Position numbers and translations under genes: made by a program
The notes under the pieces: generated by a model
Seen by the model: only the letters and a program-made list of their open reading frames with translations
What the model was told of the DNA's origin: nothing
Database searches by the model: none
Assembly: GCA_934086185.1 (NCBI GenBank)
Contig: CAKOHW010000001.1
Span: 124,001-188,000, forward strand
Direction: 5' to 3'
From: an uncultured Bacilli bacterium
GTDB taxonomy: Bacteria > Bacillota_I > Bacilli_A > RF39 > UBA660
DNA: 64,000 nucleotides
Part shown: piece by piece, positions 26,577 through 34,610 of the stretch
Layout: every line of letters starts with the position of its first letter
Position numbering within the stretch: position 1 is the first letter of the stretch

Positions 26577-27083
26577 CTAAGAACAAGTATATCTTTCTGA
26601 TGATGTTGTTTCTGGATCTTTTGCAAATGGTATAGATTCTGTTTCACCACGAATCTTAAATGTTGTTATACTTCCTACCATAGGTAAATCGATTTTAAAG
26701 AAAACTACTACTCTATAAAACTTTTTATCTAATACTACACCTTCATCTGCTGTATCTTTTGATATACAATAATATGATTTACTGCTTCCACTTGTTTTAT
26801 TTCCATCTAAATCAAAACCAACATATGTAATATTTTTTCCATTATATACTTCGTCATTGGGACAATTACCTGGAACTAAATAGCCAACTGTTTGTAAGTA
26901 TGAACCAACTTTTTTTCTAGCGTTGCAGTTATTACCTTCATACTTACTAATTAAATCCACTATATTATTTTTAACTCCAAATGCTTTGGAATAATTTATT
27001 GAAACAGCTAAAAAAGAGGCAAAGAACACAATAAATGTTATTACCAATCCAAATAACCAAGTTCCTCCAATTGCCTCTCTCAT
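26577..27083 (-). CDS. Pseudopilin-like single-pass protein
   Basis: 168 residues. A short N-terminus MREAIGG precedes one long hydrophobic helix (about 10-30), then an outer domain with four or more Cys and a Lys/Gly-rich centre. The N-terminus resembles that of the neighbouring 86-residue gene (MKEATGE), a shared motif that may be a leader or sorting signal. TadE/TadF-type pseudopilins have this layout; no strict prepilin cleavage site is evident. It is 12 bases downstream of the Flp-like gene and upstream of tadZ-like. Confidence 0.55.
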   Translation of the reverse strand: MREAIGGTWLFGLVITFIVFFASFLAVSINYSKAFGVKNNIVDLISKYEGNNCNARKKVGSYLQTVGYLVPGNCPNDEVYNGKNITYVGFDLDGNKTSGSSKSYYCISKDTADEGVVLDKKFYRVVVFFKIDLPMVGSITTFKIRGETESIPFAKDPETTSSERYTCS

Positions 27084-27095
27084 ATTTTACACCTC

Positions 27096-27356
27096 TTATT
27101 TGCTACATCCACAAGTTATTTCAGTATTATTTCTATTTCCTTCTTCATCATAATATCCAGCGCATGTCATAGTACCGGTATCCTTTCCATCAGCAACTGT
27201 ACAAACTGAACAACTGTAAGCATTTTGGCAATAAGTTTTATTTTTTAATCCTGCTTTTATAGATGGCCAAACAAATGCTGTGAATATTCCTCCTACTGCT
27301 ACAATAGCGACAATAGCTATTGCAGTCATACTTAATTCTCCTGTTGCTTCTTTCAT
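27096..27356 (-). CDS. Flp-pilin-like small protein with Cys-rich C-terminus
   Basis: 86 residues: MKEATGE, one hydrophobic helix (about 9-30, SMTAIAIVAIVAVGGIFTAF) and a short exposed region with six Cys (CQNAYSCSVC, CAG, CGC). Size and topology recall Flp-type pilins, but the Cys-rich tail is unusual. First gene of the transcript leading to the pseudopilin and TadZ-like genes, behind an extended -10 promoter. Confidence 0.55.
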   Translation of the reverse strand: MKEATGELSMTAIAIVAIVAVGGIFTAFVWPSIKAGLKNKTYCQNAYSCSVCTVADGKDTGTMTCAGYYDEEGNRNNTEITCGCSK

Positions 27357-27392
27357 ATATTTATCATATCCTTTCTTATTTTATCTAATATA

Positions 27393-27420
27393 ATTATATC
27401 AATTATTTTATATATTTCAA
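27393..27420 (-). promoter_or_regulatory. Promoter of the pilin-like/TadZ operon
   Basis: TTGAAA (27415-27420), 16-base spacer and TATAAT (27393-27398), also with an extended TGA-TATAAT on the minus strand. Confidence 0.75.
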
Positions 27421-27449
27421 TTATTTTTTTTATTATTGACATTCACTTA

Positions 27450-27980
27450 TTATTCAGTACTACATCTAGACGTATCTGTTGGATTTAAAACACAACTTGC
27501 ACAAGTTTGATAATCAGTATTCTCACTCATATTCCATTTGCTGCTTATGCTAAAGAAAACGTCAACTATAGTAGGTATAAAAAATATAAATATACCTGTC
27601 ACTATTCTTATTAATAATGTCTTTGTTTGTTTAGTTAAAGCTTTTTCGTCTTTATCCATTGCTGCTTTATATAAATCAAATGTTCCAAAACCTATAATTA
27701 ATAATGGTACTGCTACTTTTGCTATTATAAGTATGTACCCAAATATTTTTAATACTTTTCTTATATTTTTATCATTACAAGGTTCTTGAGCAACTGTTTG
27801 TTCTTGACATGAGCCACTTATCCATCTACATTTTCCATATGTGCTACATGCTGCTTCACTACTTTGTTCACTACAACTAATTACAGTGGTAGTAGTTGTT
27901 GTTTCTGCTTTTACATCAACTGTTATAAAAAAGAAAGAAATTAATATTGTGAATATTATTAGTATTTTATTCGTATTCAT
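27450..27980 (-). CDS. VirB2-like membrane protein with Cys-rich ectodomain, paralogue 3
   Basis: 176 residues from the ATG at 27980, after GAGGGAG; a longer frame upstream is rejected because it lies inside the preceding gene. A signal peptide (about 4-24), a Thr-rich and Cys-rich region (about 25-70), then the two-helix core shared with 24634 and 25071: VAVPLLIIGFGTFDLYKAA, a K-rich loop and RIVTGIFIFFIPTIVDVFF. The tail has a CASC pair. It overlaps the end of the surface-protein gene before it, so the two are probably co-expressed. Confidence 0.62.
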   Translation of the reverse strand: MNTNKILIIFTILISFFFITVDVKAETTTTTTVISCSEQSSEAACSTYGKCRWISGSCQEQTVAQEPCNDKNIRKVLKIFGYILIIAKVAVPLLIIGFGTFDLYKAAMDKDEKALTKQTKTLLIRIVTGIFIFFIPTIVDVFFSISSKWNMSENTDYQTCASCVLNPTDTSRCSTE

Positions 27981-29073
27981 ATTTTTCTCCCTCTTTACTT
28001 GCAATAAATTTCTTATAGATATAGAATCCTCCTGCAAGTAATGCAAGTATTAATATTATAATAAATAGAATTTTTATAAAATTTGATTTCTTTTTTACAT
28101 TTATATTTATTGTGTAATATCCAACTGTTCCATCTGTTGCTGTTACAGATATTGTTATTTTAGATCCACTTTTTAAATTTTCGTTACCAGTTATCATTAC
28201 TATTGCAGTACTATCTTCTGCAATTGCATCTATATCAAGTGTATCTGTTCCTTCATTTATTGTTAAATTATAAGCATTTGTTCTAGTATTAAATGGAATT
28301 GAATAATCTTTTATTTTTAATGATTTTAATTTTGTATTACTAGATACTACTGCCATTTCTTTTTTGGTAACTTTTATTTTATATTCACTTTTGCTACCAT
28401 CTTGGCCTGATACTGTTACTACAATTTCACTTCCATTAACTAAATTAGAATTTCCTGTTACAGATACAGTACTATTTGAGTCTTCTGGTACTGCATTTAC
28501 TTCAATTGAATTTATAGTCGATTCAATTGTTAAATCATAGCCATATACATCAGGACTAAAAGAAATAACTCCAGTTGATAATGTTAAACTTTTCAATTTT
28601 GTATTACTTGGTGCTACCGTAGTTGGTTCTGTTACTGGAGCAGTTGTTGCTGGTCTTTGAGGTGTTCTTGTTGTTGTTGATGTTGTAGTTGTAGTAAAAC
28701 TTTGTCCATTTGATTTTTTAGAGCAATCAACATATTCTAATTGTGAACAATAATAAGTATCTCCAACATCACCGGTTCCACAATAAGTTTTAGAACAGCC
28801 AGATTTAGTTACAGTTCTATATGGATTAGTATTGCCATTTGTACATACGACACCAACATTTTTATAAGAATCAATGTAATTTATTTTATATCTACTATTA
28901 GTACAAACAGCTTTCATACAATGACTGAATGTTGTAGAACCACTTGTATAAATTGTATTATCTTGATAATTATTTGTACATGTTGTTACACTATTACCGT
29001 AATATACACTATCTATTGCCCAAACATTTAGTGGCATTAATAAAATTATAAATATTAATAAGTACTTTTTCAT
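27967..29073 (-). CDS. Surface protein with two cadherin-like beta-sandwich domains
   Basis: 368 residues from the ATG at 29073, after GGAGGAAATC. Signal peptide (1-20), a Cys-rich head (about 25-125), a Thr/Pro linker, then two about 85-residue repeats, each with an LKSL-x-L/I start and a GxxxxYxIxVxK-type end, which is the cadherin-like beta-sandwich pattern common in Gram-positive surface proteins. A C-terminal membrane helix (about 335-355) and a short charged tail anchor it. It is likely displayed on the cell surface next to the secretion apparatus; ligand unknown. Confidence 0.78.
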   Translation of the reverse strand: MKKYLLIFIILLMPLNVWAIDSVYYGNSVTTCTNNYQDNTIYTSGSTTFSHCMKAVCTNSRYKINYIDSYKNVGVVCTNGNTNPYRTVTKSGCSKTYCGTGDVGDTYYCSQLEYVDCSKKSNGQSFTTTTTSTTTRTPQRPATTAPVTEPTTVAPSNTKLKSLTLSTGVISFSPDVYGYDLTIESTINSIEVNAVPEDSNSTVSVTGNSNLVNGSEIVVTVSGQDGSKSEYKIKVTKKEMAVVSSNTKLKSLKIKDYSIPFNTRTNAYNLTINEGTDTLDIDAIAEDSTAIVMITGNENLKSGSKITISVTATDGTVGYYTININVKKKSNFIKILFIIILILALLAGGFYIYKKFIASKEGEKYEYE

Positions 29074-29111
29074 GATTTCCTCCAAATAAGATTTTGATAC
29101 CTTATATAAAT

Positions 29112-29140
29112 ATAATATATCATTTTATATATAAAATCAA
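29112..29140 (-). promoter_or_regulatory. Promoter of the 368-residue surface protein
   Basis: TTGATT (29135-29140), 17-base spacer and TATTAT (29112-29117) on the minus strand. Confidence 0.7.
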
Positions 29141-29160
29141 ATAATTTTATAAAATTTTAT

Positions 29161-29190
29161 AAAAAAATAAAAGGTATTTTATTACCTTTT
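29161..29190 (-). terminator. Terminator of the surface-protein pair
   Basis: Perfect 8-bp stem (AAAAGGTA and TACCTTTT, 29169-29190) overlapping the stop codon of the 232-residue gene and followed by a T run on the minus strand. Confidence 0.85.
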
Positions 29191-29887
29191 AATTCATTTT
29201 AAATTTATTATATTTTTTTATGATTAACATTAATGAGTAACATAATATTGCTACAATTCCTAAAACTATATAATATGTTTCAACTCCTGTAGTACTATTA
29301 TCTACTGTAGTTGAACTATTATATGCTTGTGTAGTAGTTGTTGCACTACTATTTCCATTGTTTGTACTATTATTGCTAGAATTATTACTTCCACTATCAC
29401 TTATAGTTAATATTTTTTGTCCACTTGATGATGAAGATGTATTGTTAGTACATGTTACATAGTAATCTTCACTCCAATAATATGTGGTATCACTCGTAAG
29501 TGAATCTCTTCCCGTATATGCACCTAAATTACTCGAATTTAAACCATATGCAGTTCCACCACTACCATTATTTGTATAAGTTATATTTTTTTCACCGTTT
29601 GTACATTTTATATTTTTTAATAATTCTTCTACTGCTTGATTTGAATTTAAAGTTTGATATTGGTAATCACATTTTTGACTACTTGCATAACAAGTAGATT
29701 TTCCATATACTTTAACAAATCCCTGTCCAGTTACACTTAATGATGGAGTGCTTGAAAATCCTTGTTTTAATTCTGTTAAATTTTTACTTGTAGACCCATC
29801 ATCTACTGCATAACTAGCCGCATTTACTTTTATACCAAAGCTAAGTAACATTATAGTTAATATAATAAAATAATTTATTTTTCTCAT
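29189..29887 (-). CDS. Secreted Cys/Ser-rich surface protein, C-terminal anchor
   Basis: 232 residues. Signal peptide (1-23), an ectodomain with Cys pairs (CYASSQKC, CTN) and many Tyr/Thr, a Ser/Asn/Thr-rich stalk (about 155-195), a membrane helix (about 205-224) and the basic tail KKYNKFKMN. This is the layout of a wall-spanning exposed protein. No domain is recognised. It follows the 826-residue adhesin by 16 bases and shares its transcript. Confidence 0.72.
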   Translation of the reverse strand: MRKINYFIILTIMLLSFGIKVNAASYAVDDGSTSKNLTELKQGFSSTPSLSVTGQGFVKVYGKSTCYASSQKCDYQYQTLNSNQAVEELLKNIKCTNGEKNITYTNNGSGGTAYGLNSSNLGAYTGRDSLTSDTTYYWSEDYYVTCTNNTSSSSSGQKILTISDSGSNNSSNNSTNNGNSSATTTTQAYNSSTTVDNSTTGVETYYIVLGIVAILCYSLMLIIKKYNKFKMN

Positions 29888-29903
29888 TTACATCACCCTT
29901 ATT

Positions 29904-32384
29904 CTATTCTTCGTAGTATTCTTTCTTACTTTTATGTTTTTTCTTTATTACTATTATGCAACTACTTAGTAAAATTATTACAGCACCAGCAATAATTGAT
30001 GCAATCTCTATTTTTTTATTATATGCATCTTTTTTAATATCTATTGAATATGTTTCAAAATCACCGTTTTCTGCTACTACTTTAACTCTAACAGTGCTAA
30101 ATCCTGTTAATTCATCATTTCCTCTTATAAACACTTCTGCTCTGTTACTATTTGGAATTGCTGTTATTATAAGAGTTTTTTCTGTTTTTATTTTTACGGT
30201 ATAATCTTTTTTATTAGGATTAAAATTAATATTATGCCCTAAAACTTTTAATTCTTTTAAAGTTGTATCTTTTTCTATATCTAAGCCGAATTCTTTTCTA
30301 ATTATTGTAAATCTATATGTAGATGTATTCTTATCTTTATCTTTTACTATTATTTCTAAGAAATTTTCTCCTACTTCAAGATTTGCTCCAAGATTACTTA
30401 TAGTTAAATAATCACTATCACTAAATCTTTTTAATCTTAACTCAACTGTACTATTTTTATCTTTTAATGGAGTATAAATATCTATTATATCTGTCTCATA
30501 TCCTACAGTTAAGCTATAATTTGATACATTACTTTCAAATGGTATTTTAACTCCTGGTATGGAAATTCCTGATAATTGTAATGATTCTTTTTCTATAATG
30601 TCTGTACCTTTTTTAACAAACATTAAAATATATGTTCTTGTACTTCCAGTTTGACTTTTTACTTTTATTAATTTTGTTGTAGAGTTTCCAGCAATTGTTA
30701 CTGTTCCTGGTTCATATCCTTCTATATAAGTAGATAAATCACTATTTAATGTTGCTTCTACATTTACTGATGTTGCATTTTCTGGAATTTCAATTTTATA
30801 ATCTGTAACATTTGCATTAAAGTTTATTTTCCCAGTACTTAATTTTATATCATTTAAAGTATTGTCAGAATTTCTGTCATCTTTTCTTGTTACTAATATT
30901 GTATAAGTTCTTTCTTTTCCTTCTTTATCCTTAATTTTAATTAGAATAGTATTCATACCATATGATAAATTTACTGTTCTAGGTTCATATCCTGGTACAA
31001 AGTTTGCATCATTACTAGTTAGTGTAGCGTATACTGTAATTGTTGGAGTATTAACTTCTAATTTATATTCTGATACAAAAGGATTAAATCCATCTGCTAC
31101 CATGTTATCTAGTTTATTTGATAATCTTACATATTCATTTGTATTATTATCACTAAATGATATATTTGAACCATAATAAGATAAATTATTATTTCCACTA
31201 TCTACTAAAGATAATGATTTAACTGTATTGTTATTATTCATTGTATCTACTACAGATATTGTTATTACATCACTTATAACACCATTATTATCTTTTACCC
31301 ACAAATATTTTACCCCTGGTGTTATTCTTATACTAAAATCTTCTGTAGAAGTACTAGTCCAATCACTAGTTGCTGTAGGTGCTTGGTAATATTCACTTAA
31401 AAAATAGCCATTTATTGTTCCATCACTTGATGATGATTTAATAGAAACTGTTCCATAGCCTGTACTATCTGCTATTCCTGGATCAGATGATATAGATATT
31501 GTAGATTTTGCATTTTTTTTAACACAAGAAACTGTGAAATTTTTGACACACGTTTTTGAGTCACATTGTGCATTTCCTGCTGCTCTTGTTGCTGTTTCAT
31601 CATATACATATCTCTTACCACAACCTACCATATTATTTTCTGATAACATGTTTTTTATATCTTCATCACTATACTTGTTGTTATAGCAAACTGAAAATGT
31701 TTGAGTTCCTTTCAAATTTTTTATAGGCTCATTTGAGCAATTAATTTTTTCTTCTTCAGTATTATTATCTTCTACTTCATCTTTAGTTAAGCAAGTTTCT
31801 TCTATTCCTCTTCCTTCACTTAAATAGTCTCTATTTACTGATCCTGATTTTTTTATTTCTTGATAATCTTTAGTTAATATTTTTGAGAAATTACATATAT
31901 TGTTACGACAAGATGTTATATACAATTTATCCAAGCATGCAAATGTTGTATCAATTATTCCAGCATTTGAAGCATAACGCCATCCATATTCTGCTGTAGA
32001 TGTATCTTCATCGCATGTCGCATCTGCTGCTTCTACTTTTTCTTTTAGTTTGTCTCTATAAACAACTCCTTCTCTTCTATGATTTTCTCCATAACTGATT
32101 CCTTGACTATCTGATATATTATAATTAGAGTAATAACAATAATCAACACCATTATCTTCATAACATGATGTTATATATAATGCCATTCCACATGGAACAT
32201 CATTATTTACTCCAGCTCCACTTCCTGCAAACCTATATCCATTTATATGATCCATTCCAGGTAAATTTGAAGTTGTTGCTAATTGTTGATATTTATATGT
32301 TTGATTAAAGGTTAAAGCATTTACTTCATTTGTCAATATAAATGTACACAATAAACTTAATATAATAACTATATTTTTTTTCAT
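29904..32384 (-). CDS. Large adhesin-like protein with cadherin-like beta-sandwich repeats
   Basis: 826 residues from the ATG at 32384, behind AGGTAGGTTT. Signal peptide (about 1-23), a Cys-rich N-terminal head (about 30-300) in which segments such as ACLDKLYITSCRNNIC recur, then at least four cadherin-like beta-sandwich repeats (about 395-790) ending in patterns such as TYTILVTRK and TYRFTIIRK. A C-terminal helix (about 795-815) and a KKKHKSKK-type tail anchor it. Probably a cell-surface adhesin or apparatus-associated structural protein (inference). First gene of its transcript. Confidence 0.78.
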   Translation of the reverse strand: MKKNIVIILSLLCTFILTNEVNALTFNQTYKYQQLATTSNLPGMDHINGYRFAGSGAGVNNDVPCGMALYITSCYEDNGVDYCYYSNYNISDSQGISYGENHRREGVVYRDKLKEKVEAADATCDEDTSTAEYGWRYASNAGIIDTTFACLDKLYITSCRNNICNFSKILTKDYQEIKKSGSVNRDYLSEGRGIEETCLTKDEVEDNNTEEEKINCSNEPIKNLKGTQTFSVCYNNKYSDEDIKNMLSENNMVGCGKRYVYDETATRAAGNAQCDSKTCVKNFTVSCVKKNAKSTISISSDPGIADSTGYGTVSIKSSSSDGTINGYFLSEYYQAPTATSDWTSTSTEDFSIRITPGVKYLWVKDNNGVISDVITISVVDTMNNNNTVKSLSLVDSGNNNLSYYGSNISFSDNNTNEYVRLSNKLDNMVADGFNPFVSEYKLEVNTPTITVYATLTSNDANFVPGYEPRTVNLSYGMNTILIKIKDKEGKERTYTILVTRKDDRNSDNTLNDIKLSTGKINFNANVTDYKIEIPENATSVNVEATLNSDLSTYIEGYEPGTVTIAGNSTTKLIKVKSQTGSTRTYILMFVKKGTDIIEKESLQLSGISIPGVKIPFESNVSNYSLTVGYETDIIDIYTPLKDKNSTVELRLKRFSDSDYLTISNLGANLEVGENFLEIIVKDKDKNTSTYRFTIIRKEFGLDIEKDTTLKELKVLGHNINFNPNKKDYTVKIKTEKTLIITAIPNSNRAEVFIRGNDELTGFSTVRVKVVAENGDFETYSIDIKKDAYNKKIEIASIIAGAVIILLSSCIIVIKKKHKSKKEYYEE

Positions 32385-32414
32385 ATTAAAACCTACCTTT
32401 ATTTTCATAATTTA

Positions 32415-32443
32415 ATCATACACTATATTTTGTAATTATTCAA
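32415..32443 (-). promoter_or_regulatory. Promoter of the adhesin operon
   Basis: TTGAAT (32438-32443), 17-base spacer and TATGAT (32415-32420) on the minus strand. Confidence 0.72.
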
Positions 32444-32473
32444 GAAAAAAAGATTAGATTTTTTATAATCTAA
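32444..32473 (-). terminator. Terminator of the RNase J gene
   Basis: 7-bp stem (TTAGATT and AATCTAA, 32454-32473) overlapping the stop codon, with a TCTTTTTTTC tract on the minus strand. Confidence 0.8.
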
Positions 32474-34101
32474 ACTTCTTGTATTACTGCTATAATCATA
32501 GGTTTGCATTCAGTTTCATTGTAAAAATATTTACTTAAAGATTCTCTTATTTCTACTTTAATATTGTTATAGTCTACATAATTATTACCAATATTTTTTT
32601 CTATAATACTCAATGATATTTTTTTTACAGTATCTATCATTTCTTTTGAATCTTTGATATAAATAAAACCTCTTGTAGTAACTTCAGGTCCTACTAATAA
32701 TTCTTTTGTATCCTTGGATAATGTTGCACTAATTAATACAATTCCATTTTCACTTAGCATTTCTCTATCTTTAATAACTAATTCTCCTATATCATCATTA
32801 GTATTTCCATCTATTAAAACTTCATTTATATTCACTTTATCATAACATTCGTTTAATTTTTTATTTTCAATTAAAACTACTTCACCATTAGTTTTTAATA
32901 TAATGTTTTCATTTTTTATTCCTAAACTACTAGCTATATTAGCATTATTTACCATATATCTATATTCTCCTTCAACAGGCATATAGTATTTAGGTTTTAG
33001 TAAATCAATCATCAACATTAAATCCTCACTTGAAGCATGATGTGTAATTTCTTTATCTTTTGGAATTGAGATTGTTTCTGCTCCCAACATTGCTATTTCA
33101 TTTTCTAAGCGTACTATAATTTTTTCATTTTCATCGTATCTAGGTTCTGCAAAAAGTATTGTATCGGTATTTTTTAATTTTATAAATTTATCGTATCCAC
33201 TAACTATTCTATCTATTGCAGTATATGGTTTTTCTTTATCATCACATACCAATAATATTACATTATTATCATTAATGTTAGATAAATCTCCTAATATACT
33301 ACTATAATCACTTAAATATTTTTCTTCTATAGCCATATTTATAACACTTTGTAATTTTTTACCCATGATTACAATTTTTCTATGTGTATTTTTTGCTGCC
33401 TCAAATATTTCTTCAATAGTAAATAAATGAATTGGAAGAACAGTAAAAATTATTCTACCTTGTGCTCTATTTATATTATCTCTAAAAAAATTAGTCAGTC
33501 TGTGGTTAGGACTTGTGTGTCCTTCTTTTTCTGAAAATGCTGAATCACTCAATAAGCATAGTACTCCTTGTTTTCCTATGTATGCTATTTTTCCAATATC
33601 CATATTATATTTCCCTTGCATTGAAGGATCAATTATAAAATCACCAGTATAAACTATTGCACCATCTTTAGTATTTATTACATACATAACTGCATCGGGA
33701 ACAGAGTGTGTTACACTAATTGGAAAAACTGAAATGTCATTAAATGCTATTTTTTTATGTGGTTGAACTTCATATATATTACCTTTAAATCCGTCTAATT
33801 CTAAATATTTTTTTGTATACTTTGTACAGTATATTTTTAAATTCGGAATCATTTCACATAAATCTTTTATACCACCCATGTTTTCTGGATGAGCATGTGT
33901 TAAAAATACACCTACTATTCTTTTTTTATTTTTTACTAAATAGTCATAGTCTGGGATGATATAATCGATACCATACATTGAATCATTAGCATATTTTAAT
34001 CCTGCATCTAAAATAAAGATTTTTTCGTCGATTTCTACTATATATGTATTTTTACCATTTTCATTTAATCCACCCAAACTAAATATTTTTATTTTGCTCA
34101 T
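32470..34101 (-). CDS. rnjB: RNase J-family protein with altered metal ligands (J2-like)
   Basis: 543 residues, full RNase J length: metallo-beta-lactamase plus beta-CASP (about 1-430) and the C-terminal domain. Overall similarity is clear (FSLGGLNENGKNTYIVE, VTHSVPDAVMYVI, TGDF). The metal motif HxHxDH, however, reads HAHPEN near residue 73, and the usual HGE near the beta-CASP end reads VEGEYR. In Bacillus, RNase J2 also has degraded ligands and acts mainly as a partner of J1. A J2-like, weakly active or structural role in mRNA decay is therefore likely. No J1 gene is in this window. It stands alone between adhesin and type VII genes. Confidence 0.82.
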   Translation of the reverse strand: MSKIKIFSLGGLNENGKNTYIVEIDEKIFILDAGLKYANDSMYGIDYIIPDYDYLVKNKKRIVGVFLTHAHPENMGGIKDLCEMIPNLKIYCTKYTKKYLELDGFKGNIYEVQPHKKIAFNDISVFPISVTHSVPDAVMYVINTKDGAIVYTGDFIIDPSMQGKYNMDIGKIAYIGKQGVLCLLSDSAFSEKEGHTSPNHRLTNFFRDNINRAQGRIIFTVLPIHLFTIEEIFEAAKNTHRKIVIMGKKLQSVINMAIEEKYLSDYSSILGDLSNINDNNVILLVCDDKEKPYTAIDRIVSGYDKFIKLKNTDTILFAEPRYDENEKIIVRLENEIAMLGAETISIPKDKEITHHASSEDLMLMIDLLKPKYYMPVEGEYRYMVNNANIASSLGIKNENIILKTNGEVVLIENKKLNECYDKVNINEVLIDGNTNDDIGELVIKDREMLSENGIVLISATLSKDTKELLVGPEVTTRGFIYIKDSKEMIDTVKKISLSIIEKNIGNNYVDYNNIKVEIRESLSKYFYNETECKPMIIAVIQEV

Positions 34102-34165
34102 AAAAACTCCTTCTTTCTTTTTTATAAATTAATTAATAGTTATTAAAGATTTGAAACGCAAGATA

Positions 34166-34174
34166 ATTATAACA
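34166..34174 (-). promoter_or_regulatory. Extended -10 promoter of the RNase J gene
   Basis: TGTTATAAT on the minus strand, 64 bases before the start codon. No good -35 is seen. Confidence 0.6.
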
Positions 34175-34195
34175 TTAATTAAGGAAAAAAAAAAG

Positions 34196-34222
34196 AGCAA
34201 AATTGTTTATTGCATTTTTGCT
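34196..34222 (-). terminator. Terminator of type VII cassette B
   Basis: 7-bp stem (AGCAAAA and TTTTGCT) with a 13-base loop, overlapping the end of the 126-residue gene, followed on the minus strand by C and about ten T. Confidence 0.8.
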
Positions 34223-34587
34223 ACTTTCATTCCATAATCTATTAAATTACTTTCCATTGATACTCTATCTACAATAAATTTCTTTTCAAATTCACTCAAT
34301 TCTCCTAATTGAAAAGTAAATCCTCTTTTTACAACTTCCGTTTGTAAATCAGTTCCAAAATATAATAATTCTTCATTTATCATTGTTTGTAATATAGCTA
34401 TATGATAATTATATAATTTTCCAGGAACATTTTCGATATTTTTTGATTTTAACAATTCATTCATTGATTGTTCACCTTTACTTTTTAAGTACGCTTCAAC
34501 CATTAGTTGAATTATTATATTAATACTCTCTTCTAAGGAGTTATTATTGTAATCATTTAAATTTAAATTGTTTATTTGTTCTAACAT
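34207..34587 (-). CDS. Uncharacterised cytosolic protein at the end of cassette B
   Basis: 126 residues, acidic, mostly helical, without a signal or membrane segment; no domain recognised. It directly follows the glycine-zipper effector gene and ends at the cassette terminator. In LXG effector operons this place is often taken by an immunity protein or a chaperone (family knowledge), so that is a reasonable guess only. No counterpart exists in cassette A. Confidence 0.6.
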   Translation of the reverse strand: MLEQINNLNLNDYNNNSLEESINIIIQLMVEAYLKSKGEQSMNELLKSKNIENVPGKLYNYHIAILQTMINEELLYFGTDLQTEVVKRGFTFQLGELSEFEKKFIVDRVSMESNLIDYGMKVAKMQ

Positions 34588-34610
34588 ATTTATTTCTCCT
34601 TTTTTATTCT

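Noticed and set aside
27981..28046. Longer N-terminus for the VirB2-like paralogue 3
   Set aside because: The extra 22 residues lie inside the preceding gene and lack a ribosome site, while the ATG at 27980 has GAGGGAG and starts a signal peptide.
28600..29800. Repetitive Thr/Ser and AT-rich tracts as CRISPR-like or tandem repeats
   Set aside because: The repeats are codon-level low complexity in surface-protein linkers, without regular spacing or conserved direct-repeat units.
11438..32408. Interpretation of the type IV block as an intact integrative conjugative element
   Set aside because: No integrase, relaxase, replication protein, tRNA gene or flanking direct repeats were seen, and the block adjoins core housekeeping genes on both sides.
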